From Gossypium raimondii (Eukaryota; Streptophyta; Magnoliopsida; Malvales; Malvaceae): a DNA stretch of 64,000 nt. This document shows, one piece after another, positions 47,899 through 59,892 of the stretch; positions within the stretch are counted from its first letter, which is position 1, and each line of letters begins with the position of its first letter. The position numbers were made by a program, and so were the translations under genes. Location: assembly GCF_025698545.1 (NCBI RefSeq), contig NC_068570.1:56563924-56627923 (forward strand), given 5' to 3'. The notes under the pieces were generated by a model that made no database searches, was not told where the DNA came from, and saw only the letters and a list, made by a program, of their open reading frames with translations.

Positions 47899-50277
47899 TG
47901 ATTAGAGCTTTGAGATCCCCTTTAAGAAACCACAGCTTTGTCTTTAAGCTTTAAAGTCGACGCTTTGGGTTAAATATAAAATATGAAAAAGTAGGGAACC
48001 TCCCCGAAATCATCGACTTCAACACTGTTACATTTCTCTCAAACATTTCATCGAACAGTCTATAAGCAAATGTTTAACGTTTCTTCCACCACACCGCTCG
48101 GCATAATTGAAGGATTAAAGCTTTTCATTAACTTGAAGGATTGGATGGAGAATCGATCATAGATAAATAGCATGCTTCATGATTCGATTTGTAAGCTTAC
48201 CATGAAACGATTAACGTTGATTTATGTTATTTTAGTTTGCAATCTCATAGTAACATATATCGCCATTGGTACCACTCAAAGAGCTTAACATGCATTCCAC
48301 CAGCTCACAAAATTACAAAGCTTCACTTCTTTTTTCACCACACAAGTAGTGGGAAAATCCCATCCGCCATTGAAGTAGCTCATCTAAGCTTCCCCACAGC
48401 TTTCAATGACACACCGTAGTGTATGTGATCAATGATCCCTCGACAAGACATCTCAATTAAGGCTGACCGAGAAAACCCTCATATAGATTTCGTTCAAATA
48501 CTATGTAAATGTATTAGGGTCGATTTGATTTTCAGCTCACAAGTTGAAACCTCGTATGCATACATGATTGGAACGATACAAGGGATATGGATTTCGACGG
48601 TGCAACACAAGCTATAACATTCTTAAATGCAGTTAGAGAACACCCTTAAATGCAAGCTTTATACTTCAAAATTAATAGACTTGGCAACATCTCCCAGCAA
48701 TGAAACATAATCAACTATGTTCTTCGAGGAAGTCTCATATTTCCATATCTATGCCTGAATATGCATTGGAGACATGAGTGTTCGAACACAAGAAAAACAA
48801 AGAATCGGAAATAAAAAATCTTGGTGACGAGAACAAACAACTTCAGACCTGGAAAATCAACCTCCGGTATAAATGAAAAGTAACCAAACCATATCATCAC
48901 CAAATAAGTAAAGCAATCATTTTCCATATGTATGATTGTATTTAGAGGAACACCAAAGACGGGAAAAAAAAAGCTCATGGCTGAGAAAAGCATATGGAGC
49001 TCCTAATAGTTTCAGATTCCAAACAAAATGATAACCAACTACCCTGACCATGATTTACCACATAAGTTGATCTATGAATAACATCGTATTGCTAAAAAAT
49101 TATAGCACATGTTAGTGTACCTCAACCATTAGAGTAAAAATTCTCCCATACTTGATAACAACCAGTATAAGGAATAATAAACAACCACAATATGGATCCA
49201 TCAAAACAACACACTGGATTCATCTCAATTATGGCAGCCAAAACTCCTAATTAATTTCTCCAACAAGTAGGGTAAGAAGCAGATTTGCAAGTTCTATTCA
49301 AAATTTAAACATAGCAAGAGAACAGTAATTTCACATGCGAAGTTCCAAGACAAAAGCCAATATAAGAAAATATTTACGCTCGGTTTAGTACATTATTTCT
49401 CGACTACCATGACAAAAAATTTAACATTTGTAGAAGAGAAAACAAGCTGATTGTAATATATTTTTCATATCTCACTTTCTATAGTAGTGTTGCCAAATTT
49501 ATAATATATATATTAAGGAACAAGATGACAAGCAAGCTAGAGACAAGATATTACACCAGAGAATTAATATGGAAACTACTACTTGATAACCATGAAGTGA
49601 TTCTTCAAGTACAAGAGATCAATTAAAAAGGGAAAAAAAACCTTAAAGCAAGAGACCTCGAAGTCTTTAAGGTTTTAAAAATGATGCCTAGGAAATGAAA
49701 TTAATGGTTATCTCATAAACCTCACAAAAAATGGGGGTGAATAAGTGGTTGAAAGTTTAGCCATAAAACTAATACATCATGAAACTGATAGTTCATAGAA
49801 TATGCCAGTCAGCCGAGACAAAGTAAACAACAAGTGACAATTAAATAAGGGATCCATCCATTTACATGACAATCAGGTCAAGGGATGAGGAGAAAAGAAC
49901 AGATAAAACCTATTGTAGTCATTATTAGACCTGTACGAAGTTAATCCTTCGCTCGTTAGGCCTTTGAAATAAAGGTGCAACCTGAATATTACATGTAAAC
50001 AACTCTATTTCAGTTTTCCTCAAAAATGGAACCTGAGTTAAAGCTAAAGAACCCGAATTCATTATAAAAAGAGAAAGCCCAAAACTGAGTGTCAACATAT
50101 CAATTACATGAGCACATTATTCACATTATTATACCATTTCATCCCGTACGAATAATACATATCGATATGTAAATGAGCAATGCAACTATATCATGATAAT
50201 ATCAAATCTTAACTAGAAGCTAACCTCGAATTGCATGATCCTTTATATAGACAAATCTGAAACAGAACAATAACCAG
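47899..50277. other. Intergenic region between BTB and ELC genes
   Basis: No gene recognised. The frames at 48237-48419, 48432-48617 and 48715-48993 are short and lack family resemblance. It includes the BTB promoter side (47899-48100, with 'TTAAATATAAAATATG') and the ELC 3' untranslated region (roughly 50000-50277). I see no terminal repeats or RNA gene. Confidence 0.4.
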
Positions 50278-51540
50278 TCATGAAACGAAATGCGATATTC
50301 TAGCAGCCATATTTGCCACCTGAGCCTGCATTTGAGCTTCCTTAACTTTGGAGGCAGTAGCCCTATGGAAGAACTGCTCCCTTGACAACAATCTCACATT
50401 CCTCAAATACTGATCAAATGGCACAACCCCATCTTGCACTGCCTTATCCAAGGAATAAACCACATCTTCGATAGCTAAATCAGCAGCTGTGGAATCCAAG
50501 ACTTGTTTAGAAAGAACATCGACACAATGAATCGCTTCATCAACATCTACATTATTATTCTTCTTCCCTAAGTTCTTTATTTTCCCTTCATTATCTCTAA
50601 TCCAACTATCCAACACATCTGCATTCATCAAAACAACCTGTAATTGTTGTTCTAAACCTTCTTTTTCATCTTGCATCTCTTTCAACCCTTTATTAATCTC
50701 TTCCTCTCGCCTTCTTAAAACAGCTTGAGCCGAAAACATTCCTTCCATTTCCACTTCCCTTGCTTTTCTCATCCCAATTATATCCCCATGAACCATCTCC
50801 ACCAACTTATTCATTGCGTTCCTCTTATAAACCTCGGCGGCATCATCCGTGGAAGTAGGACGAGCTTGCGAATGCTGTGGATGCTGTACCCTCCCATAAG
50901 GTGATGGGGGATATCCTGCCGCCGCGGCCGTAGCAGCCACCCTAGGTCCTGGCGGCGGTGGATGTTGCCCATAAGTAGACGTCATGGAGGAATTAATCGA
51001 AGGGTTAGGGCTGGGGCTAGGGCTAGGGTTAGGATTGGGGCGGCGTTGCGAATAAAGAGGCGGATCACGAGAAAAAGCAGAGCTTAAATGAAGGACTAAA
51101 TCGACAAGATTAGAACTTGGGTAAATCCAATTATGCAAATAAGGAATCGAAACTAACCCAGAAGGGGAAACATGAGGATGGGGTCGTTTGATGATCATGT
51201 CGCGCGTGGGATTGACGTAGACGGCGGGGGCGTAACGAGGGTAAGATTCCATGAGCCAGATAACGATGGGGATGTTGTAAGTGACGCCTTGGAAAGGCAT
51301 AGGGATGGTGCCGTCGGCTTGGAGGAGGTTAACGGATCGGCCGTCGTTATGGGTAAAAGTGGCGGTCTTGGGTTCGAGGGAAGGGTAGTTGGAGATGAGG
51401 GAAACGAGTTGTTGACGAATTAGCCATTTGGTGTCTTCGGAGTAAGGGAGGGCGGAAGGGCCGCGTTGGGAGAGGACGGAGGAGAGGAATTGTTGGATTT
51501 GTTGGGGGTTTGGCGGCGGTGTTGACGACGGCGGAACCAT
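50278..51540 (-). CDS. ELC: ELC/VPS23 (TSG101-like) ESCRT-I subunit
   Basis: Single-exon 420-aa protein. Residues about 30-165 form a UEV domain (ubiquitin E2 variant): [13 protein letters not shown] and SIPYLHNW, with Tyr134 in place of the E2 catalytic Cys, so it binds ubiquitin but cannot transfer it. Residues 166-235 are Pro/Ser-rich ([12 protein letters not shown] and PPPPGPRV). Residues about 250-330 form a coiled coil ([16 protein letters not shown], then [14 protein letters not shown]). The C-terminal 65 residues are the steadiness-box-like region ([20 protein letters not shown]). Plant ELCH is the VPS23/TSG101 homologue in ESCRT-I and sorts ubiquitinated cargo at endosomes; its mutant also affects cytokinesis. 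Arabidopsis ELCH is about 398 aa, comparable in length. Ortholog rank (ELC versus ELC-like) is not decided. Confidence 0.93.
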   Translation of the reverse strand: MVPPSSTPPPNPQQIQQFLSSVLSQRGPSALPYSEDTKWLIRQQLVSLISNYPSLEPKTATFTHNDGRSVNLLQADGTIPMPFQGVTYNIPIVIWLMESYPRYAPAVYVNPTRDMIIKRPHPHVSPSGLVSIPYLHNWIYPSSNLVDLVLHLSSAFSRDPPLYSQRRPNPNPSPSPSPNPSINSSMTSTYGQHPPPPGPRVAATAAAAGYPPSPYGRVQHPQHSQARPTSTDDAAEVYKRNAMNKLVEMVHGDIIGMRKAREVEMEGMFSAQAVLRRREEEINKGLKEMQDEKEGLEQQLQVVLMNADVLDSWIRDNEGKIKNLGKKNNNVDVDEAIHCVDVLSKQVLDSTAADLAIEDVVYSLDKAVQDGVVPFDQYLRNVRLLSREQFFHRATASKVKEAQMQAQVANMAARISHFVS

Positions 51541-51723
51541 TGGTGGCGGTGGGCGGTGGGCGGTTGGGTACGAGAGATTGTATTTGTTATGGCTTTGGGA
51601 TTTGCCTTAGCTTAGCAATGAAAATCCTTGAGAAATTTCCTTTCCTTAGTTATGAATCCTTTGCTTTTTTATTCTATAAAATTACTATTTTATATGATTT
51701 TTTAGTATCATATGAATTTATAG

Positions 51724-53054
51724 GGTTAAATATAAATTTGGTACCTAAACTTGTCCACTTTTCCTAGATTGGTACTTAAAGTTTTTTTTTGCCCCAGATT
51801 GGTACCCAAATTTTTTCTTCGTCAACTAGTTGATACTTTTTCCATTAAGTCTCAAACAACTGACAGTATCTAGACCACACCACCATGATTGGCCACTTTT
51901 CTGGCCCGAAATGACACCTAATTGTTGCTCTCCATTTCCTCTTTTGAATGCTTCGATTAGATTACTCAAAAAATTCCCCAAAAGCCACAAAAATGCCTTC
52001 AATTTTTTAACTTCTATAACGTCGATCTAAAGATTCGACTGTTGAACCATCATGTAACTTCGACCACGACTTCTCCTTGGTATGATGAACTTCTTCACCA
52101 CTCAAATCTCTTAAATGGGTTTCAAAAAAACTTACATTAAAAGTATAACATTGGGTTTCCAGTGTTTGATGGGTTGGCTATTACAGCCATTGTGGTAGGT
52201 ATTTAGCCCTTTGCCAAATCATTTTCTGCAGCCATGGGATTTGAAGGTCTAAGTATTATAAAGGATTGAAGGGTTGATTGATGGGGGTTAAGAGTTGATG
52301 ATTCAAGTACCTCATATCTCATTGTTGTAGTTTCTTGGTATTCTAATTGATTTTGGGATTAAATGAACGACGTTTTCCCTTTTTTTTTTGTTGAATATCC
52401 ATTTTAAGTATTCATTTAATTATTTTATTTGTTTGCATGTTTGTCTGTTATCTTGAATCAATGTATTATTGAATTATTAATGAATGTTCTTCAACTTTTT
52501 TTAAATTTATTTGCAAAATCTCATAATTTCTCAGAACGTGATCTCCGTTAACGTGAAAGAGGAACGCTTGGTAGAAATAAAATCAATTAAAACCCAAGTT
52601 AATTCAACACATCCAACTCAAATAGAAAAATAATAAAAGCTCATGTAAGACAAAGAAATGGAGCAAGAGATGAAAGACAAAGTAAGCAAATGAAAATGAA
52701 ACAAATCTCATGGAGATGACTTATTTGAATCCTATTGAGAAAATCTAAGAAAGATTTTTTTTTAATTTATTATTTTATATAAATTTTAGATTTTAAAATT
52801 TTAAAAAAGTTATGATATTTAAAAATATTTTTATTTATTTTTAATATATATTTTAAATTATAACATCATTATGATGTCATTAATGTCACGTGTCACAACT
52901 ATATTCTGTCACTTATCCTACACTTAACGACATTAAAAAAAGTACCAAACTAGTTGACAGAGAAAAAGTTCAGGTACCAATCTGGGACAAAAAAAATCTT
53001 AAGTATCAATCTGAAAAAAATGGACAAGTTTAGGCACCGATTTTATATTTAACC
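51724..53054. mobile_element. 1.33-kb non-autonomous TIR element upstream of ELC
   Basis: The left end GGTTAAATATAAATTTGGTA matches the reverse of the right end (GGTTAAATATAAAATCGGTG). The inverted arms extend for about 150 bases through 'CCTAAACTTGTCCA', 'CAGATTGGTACC' and 'TTTTTCTCTGTCAACTAGTT'. No open frame is recognisable inside. I could not identify a convincing target duplication, so superfamily (Mutator-like is likely) is not settled. It lies about 180 bp upstream of the ELC start codon, inside likely promoter DNA. Confidence 0.75.
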
Positions 53055-53852
53055 ATATTTTATATGATAAAATATTATGAAGTTGATTTTTACAAGTCAC
53101 TCTATTATAATTTTGAAAAAAAAAATCACTCCATTAACAATTTTAAAATACATCTATAGGAAAATTACTTGTTGAATTTGGTGTAATAAGTTAAAATAAG
53201 AGCATATTTGATCAACTAAATTATCATAATAGCTTAAAAATAATAAAAATAAAGGGCGAATTTAGGCAAAAATATTAATTTAAAACGAAAATTAGGGAAA
53301 TACGACAGTTCTTTTGAAATTTAGGAAAAAAAAGTTGTTTTTGCGAAAGTGCACAAGGAAAGACTGGGGTGAAAGCACACCTTCTTGCCACGTCAACCAA
53401 AATGCAATATAAAAAAGGGAGTCACTGATTGAAATTTAAAAAAACCGAGAAAAATTCAATAATTTTCTAAAAACCAGAGATCACATTTGCTCGTCTCATC
53501 TTTTTTATTGCAGAACCTTCATGTCATAATAATATTAAGAATCTTGGGAAAGAAAAACTTTTCAGAAAAGTGCTTCTAAAAGAATCCAGAGTATGTTCGA
53601 TCTTTTCCAACATTTTTGAAAATTTTTTCATATCTGACGTTAGAGTTTTCCTATAAAATGAAGATTATATGGAGAGCATTTCATAATTAAATTTCGAGCA
53701 GAAGGTTTGCATACTGAGCAGAAAATTATTGATGTTAAAAATCTGAAGTTGGAAAATCAACCCAACAAACTAAATTAGTTCAAGTAAGTAAATTTGGCGT
53801 CATTATTTGAATTTGGTTAACGAGTATGTGAAACAAGGTTTTTTTGGCGGAG
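53055..53852. other. Intergenic, near MULE fragment
   Basis: AT-rich, no gene. 53340-53400 carries 'GCGAAAGTGCACAAGG' and 'GGTGAAAGCACACC', loosely like the reverse of 56460-56480 ('GTGAAAGCGTGTTTTCC'); this may be a MULE edge, but it is weak. Confidence 0.3.
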
Positions 53853-54229
53853 ATGAGTACATGGATAAGAGTCGTTATTTATTACGACGATCAAATTTGT
53901 GACACCGAAATTAGGGCCTTCTTTTATCAGCCCAATCTAGAGAATTGACTTTCAATGGGAGCATCAAATTGAACAAGTTTCTGTCAAGAATTAGAAGGAA
54001 AGTCTTAGCTTCAAGTCGGAGGAGAATTTCAAGCTTGAAATATAGATATCTAACATCAATATACATTGTAAGATATAATATATTTGAGCTCAAAGGCGAC
54101 ATGGATGTCGAGTTAATACTTGATGCTCATTGCTCAACTAGAAATGTTATACTAAAGTTATATGCCCAGTTTGTTGATATAAAGGAAGGTAGTTCGAGTT
54201 CGACAACAGTTCCAGTTAATTTGTTTTAG
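53853..54229 (+). pseudogene. MULE transposase N-terminal fragment, frameshifted
   Basis: From ATG 53853 the frame gives MSTWIRVVIYYDDQICDTEI and stops at about 53946. The next frame continues FNGSIKLNKFLSRIRRKV, RRRISSLKYRYLTS, FELKGDMDVELILDAHCS and LKLYAQFVDI. This is the PB1-like opening segment of plant MuDR-type transposases. One frameshift near 53944 separates the pieces. No zinc finger or catalytic DDE block follows, and 54230-54600 is uninterpretable in all frames. Confidence 0.7.
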
Positions 54230-54599
54230 GAACAGGAAGCAAAAACCCTAACTATATAATAGTGCGGTAGTTTCACGATGTTGTTGCAAAGCTCATATAA
54301 GGGAATGTCTGAATCATCAATGGGAAGACATTTTCTATTTCAGCATTCTATTGCAACTTTGACGTACAATTGGGATTAGTTTGTAACCCGAATCAGAGAT
54401 CCCAATACGACATTCTATGAGTGTCTTTGGTTTCAACTTCGAAACACCGATGTCCTATGCTAGAACCCTTATGCGGGTATGCCATCAAGTTAGACGGGTG
54501 GACAATCCGAAAGTAATATTGATGTTAACGTAGGGTTGCTAAGTACGAATAATGTTCTCCCTACCATTTGCACCGACGAAAGGACATCAAATCTGCATG

Positions 54600-55660
54600 T
54601 ATGGCACCCTTCTAATTTTCATATTTGCCACTGTTGAGTCCTCTATATAAATGCAGCCTAAACTCGCCAGCCACACCTTTCGCCAGCTCTCTAACATTCC
54701 CCAACATATAATGTCGGTGTAGACTTTGCGACCTTGTTATCAATCTAAACCTTCATGTTGTACTGTTTGATGGCAAACACACAGTTCGCTTTGTTCTCGA
54801 ATCGTTGCCCAACAAACAACTCTTTTAACTGAGAATTTGACGCCAATCTGTGATCATGGACTATATTGGCATTCTCGGGGAACTCAGGTGCATGCACTAC
54901 ATCTGGATCTACACTCAATATGTCGCCCCCAAGGTCATTCCGTAAAACAATGCCATGACCCGGGTTACTGAAAGAAGAGGGAGTGAATGTCTTCAACCTC
55001 TTCAGAGACTTTATCATCGATACCATCCGAAACCTCATCAAGATCGAAATCACTATAATATTCAACGTCGTGATCAGAATCTTCACCATTGTTGGACCCT
55101 TCTTCAACGTTTGCATCAATGCCTATCACATCCAGATGTATTTGTAGACGGGACCCGGGACAGGGTTGTTATACGAACTCCTACCATAATTTGGATTTTT
55201 GGGCATTTGTGATGTCCCTCCGCAGTCTGACTGATCTATCCATCCGACATTAAGATCAAAGTCAAACCTATGATGTTAACTTATTAGACTGACATTCTCA
55301 ACAGGCTCTAAGTCAGTTAACTTAGCAAATAACTCAACTGGTTGGGGGTTCTCATTCCCGACCGACCACATATTTCCCTCATAATGCTCAAGTCATCATC
55401 ATCTAACAGTTGCATCTCACAAATTTTCAACGGATCTGTAGAGATTGTAAACTTGTAAAATAATCTGAACATTGTCTTTCCACAACGAATAGCTATTTTC
55501 GCATTGATCTTTCTTTTCATTTTCTTCCAGCTTCACAGTTTTATTGAATTGTAACCCTACTCTCTGCCGACCTTGAAATATATAACCAACATCACCTTCT
55601 ACAATTTCACTATAAAAAAGAACGTACACCAAAAACACCAAATTATTCATCTTCACCACA
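54600..55660 (-). pseudogene. MULE (MuDR) transposase N-terminal half, multiply broken
   Basis: Reading leftwards on the minus strand: MVKMNNLVFLVYVLFYSEIV, GLQFNKTVKLEE, then after a frame change MKRKINAKIAIRCGKTMFRL and FYKFTISTDPLKICEMQLLD; then SVDPDVVHAPEFPENANIVH and ELFVGQRFENKANCVFAIKQ (the MuDR domain, PF03108-type). After a stop, VAKSTPTLYVGEC and GWRV are still readable near 54650-54720. It points towards the plus-strand fragment at 53853-54229, so the two belong to different insertions or to a rearranged element. Confidence 0.75.
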
Positions 55661-55752
55661 ATTTGTGAGTTTTCCCACTAAACACAATATTTTCTCTCTT
55701 TTTTTCTTTGCCAGTGTAATTGTTGCAAGAATGTCAACAAGATTTATATATA

Positions 55753-56286
55753 TAGCACCACCAATGTGATTATGCCAAAGAGAATGGCTCCATTAAAATC
55801 AAAAATTCATTTTTACGAAGGTGGTGATGCCATTCTCTATGGCACCACCTAATAAAATAATAATTTCACTAAAAAAATAAAAAAAATGTTAAAAAATTTT
55901 AAACACTGGTGACGCCATTCTATATGGTTCTACTAAATAATGTATCATTTTTAATTTTAAATTAAAAAAAAACACATTTAAAAAATGGTAGATTTCACTG
56001 GTGGCACCATTCTCTAGGCACCGTCAAATAAAATGACATTTTTTTAATTTTTAAACTAAAAAAAATTAAAAGAATTTAACCCTAACACAATAAAATGGTG
56101 ACGTCATTCTCTATAGCTCCACCACCATTATTTATTTTTTAGCCCCTCAATTATTGAAAAGTATTAATATTTTCTTGGTATTTATACTGGTGACGCCATT
56201 CTCCATGGCTCCACCAAAAAAAAGATTTTTTTATTATAATAGTTAACATGACATGTTGGTGGCACCAATCTCTTTGACTCCACCAA
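55753..56286. repeat. Degenerate 70-100-bp tandem repeat, 'gtggyrccattctctatggctccacc'
   Basis: Six copies of 'GGTGACGCCATTCTCTATGG' start near 55820, 55905, 55997, 56095, 56187 and 56255. An inverted copy lies at 55753-55790 ('CCAAAGAGAATGGCTCC'). AT-rich spacers of 40-65 bases separate them. They lie directly upstream of the minus-strand MULE fragment, so they may be its subterminal repeats. Confidence 0.7.
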
Positions 56287-56289
56287 CTT

Positions 56290-56778
56290 TTATTATTCAT
56301 TTCAAATCATTTATGTACATAATAAAAAAAGTGGGTCATTTTCGTAATTTAATAAAACTTTAAGGTCATTTTAATAAAAACTTCACGAACAAAACTACTA
56401 ACATTTAACTATTTAACTAAAAAATTGATTATATTAAAAAAGCAAAAAAAAAGACTAAAATGGAAAACACGCTTTCACAGTCTCTCTCTAAAATCGTCCT
56501 ATTTTTCCAAAAAAATAATAAAAAAAGACGACTTATTATGCCAAATAATTTTTTTTAGATATTTATATTTTCAAAATCATAATTTTTAGATATTTATAAT
56601 TTCAAAATAGTAAAATGGGCTATCCAAGTTGCCCGAATTTGATTCGAATGAGTTTGAATAAGAAATTTGAAATGTCGCGCCGCGACCCAAGCCATGTACA
56701 GCTCTTGTGCTTCAGTAGTTTCACCAATAAAACCCTGTGCATCAGCCCTCAAGAACCAAATCTCTTAGAAATACAATT
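56290..56778. other. Non-coding DNA 3' of the PPR gene
   Basis: AT-rich DNA; no gene or RNA visible. The first 100-150 bases on the minus strand after 56779 will hold the PPR gene 3' untranslated region. Confidence 0.35.
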
Positions 56779-59214
56779 TCACCAATAATCTCCACAAGAA
56801 CAGGTTCCATTCTTGAAGTGGTGAAATCGCTGCATATCTCGAACTATGATTTCTCGTCCGGTTACGAGTGAAATGTATTTAGTTGCGGTATGACAGTCGC
56901 CACAAACTCTCAGGTTTTTTCTGATATGTATAGGTGTGCCTTGGCTGGTATTCAACAGTCCGAATGCGATTGCTAGCCTCTCACTGTGTGTGCTGTTCAG
57001 TTGCTCTTTAACGTCGTCTTCCACATCATGAATCGAACTTGTGTCAGGAGCATAACCGGCAACTTTGATCTTATTTCCTAGCTCCTCGAGGAAAGCATAG
57101 ATCCTTTTAGACTGAGGGTGGTTTGTGGTTCCAGAGTAGAAACTGTGAACTTCATTTCTCAACTCAACTACACTGCAGCCGGGTGTTTTCTGAAGCCCTT
57201 TCTTTTTCATCGTAGTTCGAACTTTGGCTACTTCACCCCACATTGAAGCTGTTGCGTATATGTTAGCAAGCAGTACATGGTATCCACCTTCATCCGGATT
57301 TAATGCAAACAGTTTGTTTGCAGCCTTCTCACCTAAATCGACATTTTTATGGATTTTGCAAGCTCCCAACATGGCACCATATACATTAATCCCTGGCTCA
57401 ATAGGCATCTTTCGAATGAAATTCCAAGCTTCATTTAGTCGACCAGCTCGACCAAGAAGGTCAACCATGGCTCCATAGTGGTCCATACCAGGCTCTATGC
57501 CATAATCTCTCTTCATGCTGGTAAAGTAGCTAAGCCCCTCTTCCACCATACCTGCATGGCTGCAAGCAGACAGAACACTTAGGAATGTCACATCATTTGG
57601 CTTCATGACGCCCTTTTGCATTTCATTGAACAATTCTAAAGCAGCTTTTCCGAGCCCATGTGTCCCATAGCCATCTATCATAGCATTCCAAGTCGTTACA
57701 TGCCGCTCATTCATCCTATCGAAAAGCTTCCTGGCAGTGTGAATTGCTCCACACTTTGCATACATGTCAACCAGTGCGGTCATCACGAAAATATCATCAT
57801 CCAAACAACTTCTAATACAAAATCCATGAATCCACTTTGCTTGCCGTGTAACTGATAATTCCGCCAGAGCAGGAATCACACTCACCATTGTGAACGTATC
57901 CGGTCTCATGTTTCTAGAATGCATCTCGTAAAAGTAGTTCAAAGCATCATTAACGCGTCCATTTTGCGCAAAGCCTAAAATCATAGCATTCCAAGAAACA
58001 AGGGTCTTACCACGCAATTTTTTGAAAATATCCACAGCAAGGTCAACTCTCTTACATTTGGAGTACATGGAAATCAAAGAGTTCATAACAGAAACATTGG
58101 TACCAAGTTTCAACTTATCCGATAACTTATGAACAAACATTCCTCGGTCAAGATCACCCAAATCAGCACAAGCACGAGCAGCTCCCATTATAGTAACATC
58201 AGTCGGTTCCACTCCTTCATCCAACATCTTCTCGAAAATAGCCATCGCTTCCTCAGCATACCCACTTCGAACATAACCATCGATCATTGAATTCCACGAT
58301 ACCATAGTCCTCCGTTTCATCCCATCAAAGACCAACCTCCCAATTCCAATATACCTGCATTTCGAATACATATCAACCAATGCAGTATTCACATTCACAA
58401 GCCCTTCAAAACCCGCTCTTAAAACATAACCATGAATCGACCTCCCTATCTTAACCAATCCCATATCAGCCACTGAAGGCAAAATGGAAACAAGGGTAAC
58501 AGAATCAGGTCTTTGCCCTTCCTCCTGCATCTTAACAACTAAACCCAAAGCAAGTTTAGCCAATCCATTCTGCGCAAACCCAGAAATAATCGTATTCCAA
58601 GAAACCAAATCTCTCTCAGGCATTCTATCAAACATCTTATAAGCTTCCTCAATTTGTCTACATTTTGCATACACATTAACCACTCCAGTCATTGCAAAGA
58701 CATTTGAAGAAAACCCATTTTTTATCAACTGCCCATGTATCTCCTTCCCTCTTCTAAGCTCCCCTTTATCCCCACAAACTTTCAACAAGTAAGTAAAGTT
58801 ATAAACAACAGGCTTAACATTATCAGCTTTCATCCTAACAAAAAACAATAAAGCTTCGTGTAACGATGAGTACTTGGCATACCCTTTAAGCAAAGTGTAA
58901 TAAAGAACTTCGGGTTTATCTTGGATAGGTTCGAAAACGCGGGCAGCTTCAGCAATGCAACCGTGGTTGCAGAAAAGGCTAAGGAGTTTGGTTTGAAACA
59001 AGTGCTCGGTGTAGAGATTGGATTTGATTATATGGGGAAGGATTTGGTAAACTTCTTTAATGGAAGTAGAGAGTTCTAAAAGGATAGCTGCTGGGTGTTT
59101 ATAAACATGGAGAGGAATCTGAGTTCTTTGAGAAAGCGTGTGGGAACGAGAATGGAGTTTTGGGGTTGGGATTTCGGTGATAGTTGGAGAAGAAGATATG
59201 AGCTGAGAGCTCAT
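56779..59214 (-). CDS. CRR22: PLS-class PPR protein with DYW domain, CRR22-like (plastid RNA editing factor)
   Basis: A single-exon 811-aa protein, close to the 809 aa I remember for Arabidopsis At1g11290 (CRR22), with resemblance throughout: start MSSQLI, FQTKLLSLFC, AARVFEPI, YNFTYLLKVCGDKGELRRGK, RMPERDLVSWNTIISGFAQN, DMYAKCGAIHTARKLFD, MNERHVTTWNAMIDGYGTHG. PPR tracts cover about residues 75-610, E/E+ about 620-715, and the DYW domain the last 95, with HSE (HSERLAIAFGLL), the RVCGDCHTATKYIS zinc site and CSCGDYW at the very end. CRR22 specifies C-to-U editing in chloroplast transcripts (ndhB, ndhD, rpoB in Arabidopsis). The N-terminal 60 residues, Ser/Thr-rich with few acids, fit a plastid transit peptide. 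Orthology is inferred; other members of this clade are close. Confidence 0.88.
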   Translation of the reverse strand: MSSQLISSSPTITEIPTPKLHSRSHTLSQRTQIPLHVYKHPAAILLELSTSIKEVYQILPHIIKSNLYTEHLFQTKLLSLFCNHGCIAEAARVFEPIQDKPEVLYYTLLKGYAKYSSLHEALLFFVRMKADNVKPVVYNFTYLLKVCGDKGELRRGKEIHGQLIKNGFSSNVFAMTGVVNVYAKCRQIEEAYKMFDRMPERDLVSWNTIISGFAQNGLAKLALGLVVKMQEEGQRPDSVTLVSILPSVADMGLVKIGRSIHGYVLRAGFEGLVNVNTALVDMYSKCRYIGIGRLVFDGMKRRTMVSWNSMIDGYVRSGYAEEAMAIFEKMLDEGVEPTDVTIMGAARACADLGDLDRGMFVHKLSDKLKLGTNVSVMNSLISMYSKCKRVDLAVDIFKKLRGKTLVSWNAMILGFAQNGRVNDALNYFYEMHSRNMRPDTFTMVSVIPALAELSVTRQAKWIHGFCIRSCLDDDIFVMTALVDMYAKCGAIHTARKLFDRMNERHVTTWNAMIDGYGTHGLGKAALELFNEMQKGVMKPNDVTFLSVLSACSHAGMVEEGLSYFTSMKRDYGIEPGMDHYGAMVDLLGRAGRLNEAWNFIRKMPIEPGINVYGAMLGACKIHKNVDLGEKAANKLFALNPDEGGYHVLLANIYATASMWGEVAKVRTTMKKKGLQKTPGCSVVELRNEVHSFYSGTTNHPQSKRIYAFLEELGNKIKVAGYAPDTSSIHDVEDDVKEQLNSTHSERLAIAFGLLNTSQGTPIHIRKNLRVCGDCHTATKYISLVTGREIIVRDMQRFHHFKNGTCSCGDYW

Positions 59215-59892
59215 GGCTGTTTTCTACCAATGCAATGTTACATCCTCATGAGCTTCAATTCAATGGCTTCTTCAAATGAGAGGACTGAAACTGGATTAGG
59301 ATTGCGAGATTTTTTCTTTTCATTTTCTTTTGGATTTGTTTGTGATAAAATGGGCTGAATAAAGAAAAATCATGGGCCAAGTAATTTCTAATTTGGTCTA
59401 ATTCTAAATTTCATCCTTGTGAAACTTAAGAAGTTAGTCCATCTATTTTTTTGCCAGAAAGTCCCTCTATTTTAGTTTGTCAAAATTTGATCCTTATATG
59501 TTATAAAAACCAATAAATTAGTCCAATTATTGGTAAATATATGAATTTGAGCTATTGATTTTTACTAATAAATTTACATATAAATTGATGAACTATTGAT
59601 TTTTGCTAAATGCTTACATATAAATTATTGAATTGTTGATTTTATGTATAAATTTAACACCAAGATTAACATTTACCCAATTTGACTAACTTATTTTAAT
59701 TTTCATAAAATACGATGATTAAATTCTAACAAATTAAAATAGAAGAACTAATTTATCAATTTTATATAATACAATCTTACACATTTCTATTAAAAAGAAC
59801 AAATAATTGCAAATTTCTATCAACAAGGTAAGCATTAAGCTTTTGAATTATCAATTAATTACGATAAACTATTTGAATTATCAATTAATTAC
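59215..59892. other. Intergenic DNA upstream of PPR gene
   Basis: Contains the PPR promoter and, at 59450-59760, degenerate 'TAATTTATCAATTTT' and 'AAATTGATGAACTATTGATT' repeats. A small tandem doublet 'ATCAATTAATTACGATAAAC' lies at about 59849-59900 next to the MULE insertion. Confidence 0.4.

Noticed and set aside
50995-51045. Telomere-like 'GGGCTAGGGTTAGG' run
   Set aside because: It is the codon pattern of the NPNPSPSP stretch in ELC on the opposite strand, in frame and in the expected Pro-rich region.
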